This document shows positions 58,841 to 60,863 of a stretch of DNA of 60,863 nt, piece after piece. The translations under genes and the position numbers were made by a program. The stretch's first letter is position 1; the number at the start of each line of letters is the position of its first letter. Source of the stretch: Enhydrobacter aerosaccus (GTDB taxonomy: Bacteria > Pseudomonadota > Alphaproteobacteria > Reyranellales > Reyranellaceae); NCBI GenBank assembly GCA_903832005.1, contig CAIKZO010000061.1, forward strand, positions 1-60,863. The letters run 5' to 3'. Below the pieces are notes generated by a model. The model did no database searches. It was not told where the DNA came from and saw only the letters and a list, made by a program, of their open reading frames with translations.

Positions 58841-58906
58841 GGCACTGCTCCACGGAAGCGGCTATTTGAGACCTAGCATCGCCTCCCCCAGACCGAAAGG
58901 CCAAGC

Positions 58907-59899
58907 ATGAGCGCGCTTCCCGCCACCATGATGTGCGTCGAGATCAAGACTCCCGGCGGCCCCGAGGCGCTGGTCCCGACCACGCGCCCGATGCCGCAGC
59001 CCAAGCCCGGCGAGCTTCTGATCAAGGTCGCCGCGACCGGCGTCAACCGCCCCGACATCGCCCAGCGCGCCGGCCACTATCCGCCGCCGCCCGGCGCCTC
59101 CGACCTGCCCGGCCTCGAGGCCGCGGGCTCCGTTGCCGCCCTCGGCGAAGGTGTCTCCGGCTGGGAGATCGGCGATCCGGTCTGCGCGCTCACGCCCGGC
59201 GGCTCCTATGCCGAGTACTGCACCGTGCCCGCGCCGCAGTGCCTGCCGATCCCGGCGGGCTACGACATGCTCCACGCCGCGGCGCTGCCCGAGAACTACT
59301 TCACCGTCTGGCACAACCTCTTCGAGCGCGGCCAACTCAAGGCCGGCGAGAGCGTACTGATCCACGGCGGCGCGTCGGGCATCGGCACGACCGCGATCCA
59401 GCTCGCCAAGGCCTTCGGCGCGAAGGTCTTCACCACCGTGCGCACCGCGGAGAAGGCGGCCGCCGTGACCAAGCTCGGCGCCGACCACGCCATCCTCTAC
59501 AAGGACAACGATTGGGCGGCCGAAGTGAAGAAGCTCTCGGGCGGCGTCGACGTCGTGCTCGACATGGTGGCGGGCGATTACCTGCCGAAGAACCTGCAGC
59601 TGCTGAAGCAGGACGGCCGTTGCGTCGTCATCGCTCTGCAGGGCGGTGCAAGTGCCACGATCAGCGCCGGCATCATGATGGTGAATCGTCTCACCCTCAC
59701 CGGCTCGACGCTCAGGCCTCAGAGCATCGCCAACAAGGGCCGCATGGCGCAGGGGCTGAAGGAGAAGGTCTGGCCGCTGCTCGAGAAGGGCACGATCAAG
59801 CCGATCATCTTCAAGACCTTCGCCCTGAAGGACGCAGCCTCAGCGCACGCCGAACTGGAGCGCGCCAATCACGTTGGCAAAGTGATGCTGACGGTCTGA
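58907..59899 (+). CDS. NAD(P)H-quinone oxidoreductase (zeta-crystallin/PIG3 type MDR)
   Basis: 330 residues, zinc-free medium-chain reductase. The GroES-like half includes GVNRPDIAQRAGHYPPPPG and DLPGLEAAG; the cofactor half has the VLIHGGASGIGTTAIQ loop (around 146-161) typical of NADPH quinone reductases of the PIG3 group. No zinc-ligand cysteines are seen. It reduces quinones or enoyl-like compounds. The ATG at 58907 is preceded by AAAGG. The gene is a single unit, converging on trcR. Confidence 0.9.
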   Translation: MSALPATMMCVEIKTPGGPEALVPTTRPMPQPKPGELLIKVAATGVNRPDIAQRAGHYPPPPGASDLPGLEAAGSVAALGEGVSGWEIGDPVCALTPGGSYAEYCTVPAPQCLPIPAGYDMLHAAALPENYFTVWHNLFERGQLKAGESVLIHGGASGIGTTAIQLAKAFGAKVFTTVRTAEKAAAVTKLGADHAILYKDNDWAAEVKKLSGGVDVVLDMVAGDYLPKNLQLLKQDGRCVVIALQGGASATISAGIMMVNRLTLTGSTLRPQSIANKGRMAQGLKEKVWPLLEKGTIKPIIFKTFALKDAASAHAELERANHVGKVMLTV

Positions 59900-59915
59900 C
59901 CGAGACCGTCTCAGA

Positions 59916-60557
59916 CTATTCCTGATCAGCCACGTCGGGCTGATCGGCCTCGGCCGGATCGACCGCTGCGGGCTCCTCGACCACCGGCTCGCCGGCGGCG
60001 AGCTTGGCCTTCTTGCGCGCGGCATCCTCGCGGGCGGCCTTGCGACGCGCACGATCCACGGCGTCGTTGAGATCCTTCAACGAACACAGGCCGAGCGTCA
60101 CCGGATCGCGCGGCCGCACGTTCTGCATGTTCCAGTGGCTGCGGTCCTTGACCGACTGCACGGTGCTCTTGGTCGAGCCGACGAGCTTGGCGACCTGGCT
60201 GTCCTGCAACTCGGGATGGACCTTGAGCAGCCACGCGATGGCGTCGGGGCGATCCTGGCGCTTGGCGACCGGCGTATAGCGCGGCCCCTTGGAGCGCGCC
60301 TGCGGGATCGGCGTGTCGCGCGGGGTGAGCTTCAGGCGGGCGGCCTGGTCGGCCTCGACGCGCTTGATCTCTTCCTTGGTGAGCTGGCCGTTGGTGGTCG
60401 GGTCGAACCCGGTCATGCCGCCCGCGACTTCGCCGTCGGCGATCGCCTGGACCTCGAGCGGATGCAGGCCGGTGAAGGCCGAAATCTGGTCGAACGTCAG
60501 GGTCGTGTTTTCGACCAGCCATACGGCGGTCGCCTTGGGCATCAACACTTGCGACAT
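59916..60557 (-). CDS. trcR: DUF1013 cell-cycle regulator TrcR
   Basis: 213 residues. The N-terminus MPKATAVWLVENTTLTF, the GLHPLEVQAIADGEV segment, a TTNGQLT step and the central helix-turn-helix-like PDAIAWLLKVHPELQDSQVAKLVGST region are those of DUF1013, studied in Rhodobacter and Caulobacter relatives as the transcription regulator TrcR. The C-terminal 50 residues are charged, alanine-rich and probably disordered. The family is nearly confined to alphaproteobacteria and is linked to RNA polymerase and cell-cycle gene control. Confidence 0.9.
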   Translation of the reverse strand: MSQVLMPKATAVWLVENTTLTFDQISAFTGLHPLEVQAIADGEVAGGMTGFDPTTNGQLTKEEIKRVEADQAARLKLTPRDTPIPQARSKGPRYTPVAKRQDRPDAIAWLLKVHPELQDSQVAKLVGSTKSTVQSVKDRSHWNMQNVRPRDPVTLGLCSLKDLNDAVDRARRKAAREDAARKKAKLAAGEPVVEEPAAVDPAEADQPDVADQE

Positions 60558-60641
60558 GAATTCACTCTCCTGAGCCCGGATATAGAGACCGGCCCCGGTC
60601 CCGCCAACCTCAAAAGCACTTTGGCGCCTAAGTCTTTGACA

Positions 60642-60674
60642 GAAAAAGGAAACGGCCGGGGGTCACCCGGCCGT
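60642..60674 (-). terminator. Rho-independent terminator of the OmpA-family gene
   Basis: On the minus strand a 9-bp GC stem (ACGGCCGGG with CCCGGCCGT, 60652-60674) with a 5-base loop is followed by a T-rich tract (TTTCCTTTTTC at 60651-60641). It stands about 50 bases after the stop of the OmpA-family gene. This is the clearest intrinsic terminator in the window. Confidence 0.82.
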
Positions 60675-60694
60675 CCCTGGAAGCCTGAGCCTCG

Positions 60695-60713
60695 GTGCGG
60701 GGGTCCCCCGCAC
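60695..60713. repeat. Second perfect hairpin between the OmpA stop and its terminator
   Basis: GTGCGGGGG and CCCCCGCAC (9 bp) flank a single T. It lies between the OmpA-family stop codon and the terminator stem, so the message ends with two consecutive GC hairpins. It may stabilise the 3' end of an abundant outer-membrane-protein mRNA (inference). Confidence 0.7.
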
Positions 60714-60722
60714 TGAGCGTGA

Positions 60723-60863
60723 TTACTGGATCACGATCTCGACGCGGCGGTTCTGCGGCTCGCGGACGCCATCGGCCGTCTGCACCAGCGGCTGGGTCTC
60801 GCCCTTGCCGATGACCGAGATCGCCGTTGCCGGCACGCCTTCGCGCACCAGGGCATCCTTGAC
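60723..60863 (-). CDS. OmpA-family protein, C-terminal end (runs off the right edge)
   Basis: The last 46 codons are inside the window. The translated end reads VKDALVREGVPATAI, then GKGETQPLV and the closing EPQNRRVEIVIQ before a TAA at 60725-60723. The NRRVEI motif and preceding Asn-Arg pair are the peptidoglycan-binding end of OmpA/MotB-type domains. The beginning of the protein (barrel or lipoprotein) lies outside, so it could be OmpA proper or another OmpA-domain envelope protein. Strong terminator hairpins follow. Confidence 0.9.
   Translation of the reverse strand, partial: VKDALVREGVPATAISVIGKGETQPLVQTADGVREPQNRRVEIVIQ

Overview
The window is GC-rich, almost fully coding DNA from an alphaproteobacterium. 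Lineage evidence is a TrcR/DUF1013 regulator, a DUF1192 protein, an alphaproteobacterial-style GyrA with an acidic insert, and paired-arm intergenic repeats of a kind common in that class. A soil or freshwater Rhodospirillales/Hyphomicrobiales relative (Reyranella-like) would fit, but that is only an impression. No CRISPR array, rRNA or intact prophage is visible. One tRNA (Lys, TTT) is present.

Left edge (1-900): the 5' end of an IS256-type transposase runs off the left side. Behind it lie the 3' part of a SLOG-domain gene and an intact two-helix membrane protein, which together look like an insertion-disrupted two-gene sensor/effector (predicted defence) unit. 900-8.9 kb is metabolic: a ureohydrolase with a class III aminotransferase, a methyltransferase, a patatin-like lipase, a DAO-type flavoprotein, a MetX-like secreted hydrolase and an MFS carrier.

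8.9-22.6 kb is an organophosphonate region. An ABC importer of the 2-aminoethylphosphonate type (binding protein, ATPase, double-length permease) is encoded with a MarR regulator and a PEP-mutase/isocitrate-lyase-family protein. A short ArsR/AHSA1 pair follows. Then comes a minus-strand run headed by phnW and phnA and continuing through a GFA protein, a second PEP-mutase-family protein, an MFS carrier and a Baeyer-Villiger-type flavin monooxygenase. Divergent from phnW is a Na/Pi cotransporter-like gene. The gap between them holds three 7-bp PhoB half-sites at exact 11-bp spacing, so the region is probably induced by phosphate starvation. No phosphonoacetaldehyde dehydrogenase (PhnY) is visible, which leaves the step between PhnW and PhnA open. 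The cotransporter gene is cut short against a small Hsp70-like gene fragment.

22.6-36.8 kb: a glutamine synthetase-family enzyme, a reduced cyclic-nucleotide-gated K+ channel, a leftover 3' end of a flavoprotein dehydrogenase gene, then an envelope-glycan locus. The locus holds a ManC-type bifunctional enzyme, two processive GT2 synthases, a DevB-DevC-DevA-like exporter, a Wza-like export lipoprotein, a GT21-like glycosyltransferase fused to a STAS domain, and a KpsT/KpsM-type ABC-2 exporter.

36.8-60.9 kb is mostly core: tRNA-Lys, coaD, gyrA, a HAD hydrolase, ssb, an MFS carrier, uvrA, an APH/zeta-like kinase fusion with a CDF metal exporter and pdxH, then fabI-aroC-(PH-like membrane protein)-sppA. 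A minus-strand run follows (2H phosphoesterase, DUF169, SDR, alpha/beta hydrolase, O-acetylhomoserine sulfhydrylase, 3-hydroxybutyrate dehydrogenase, DUF1192). Last come a quinone oxidoreductase, trcR and the 3' end of an OmpA-family gene with its terminator. No stretch longer than about 200 bases lacks a gene.
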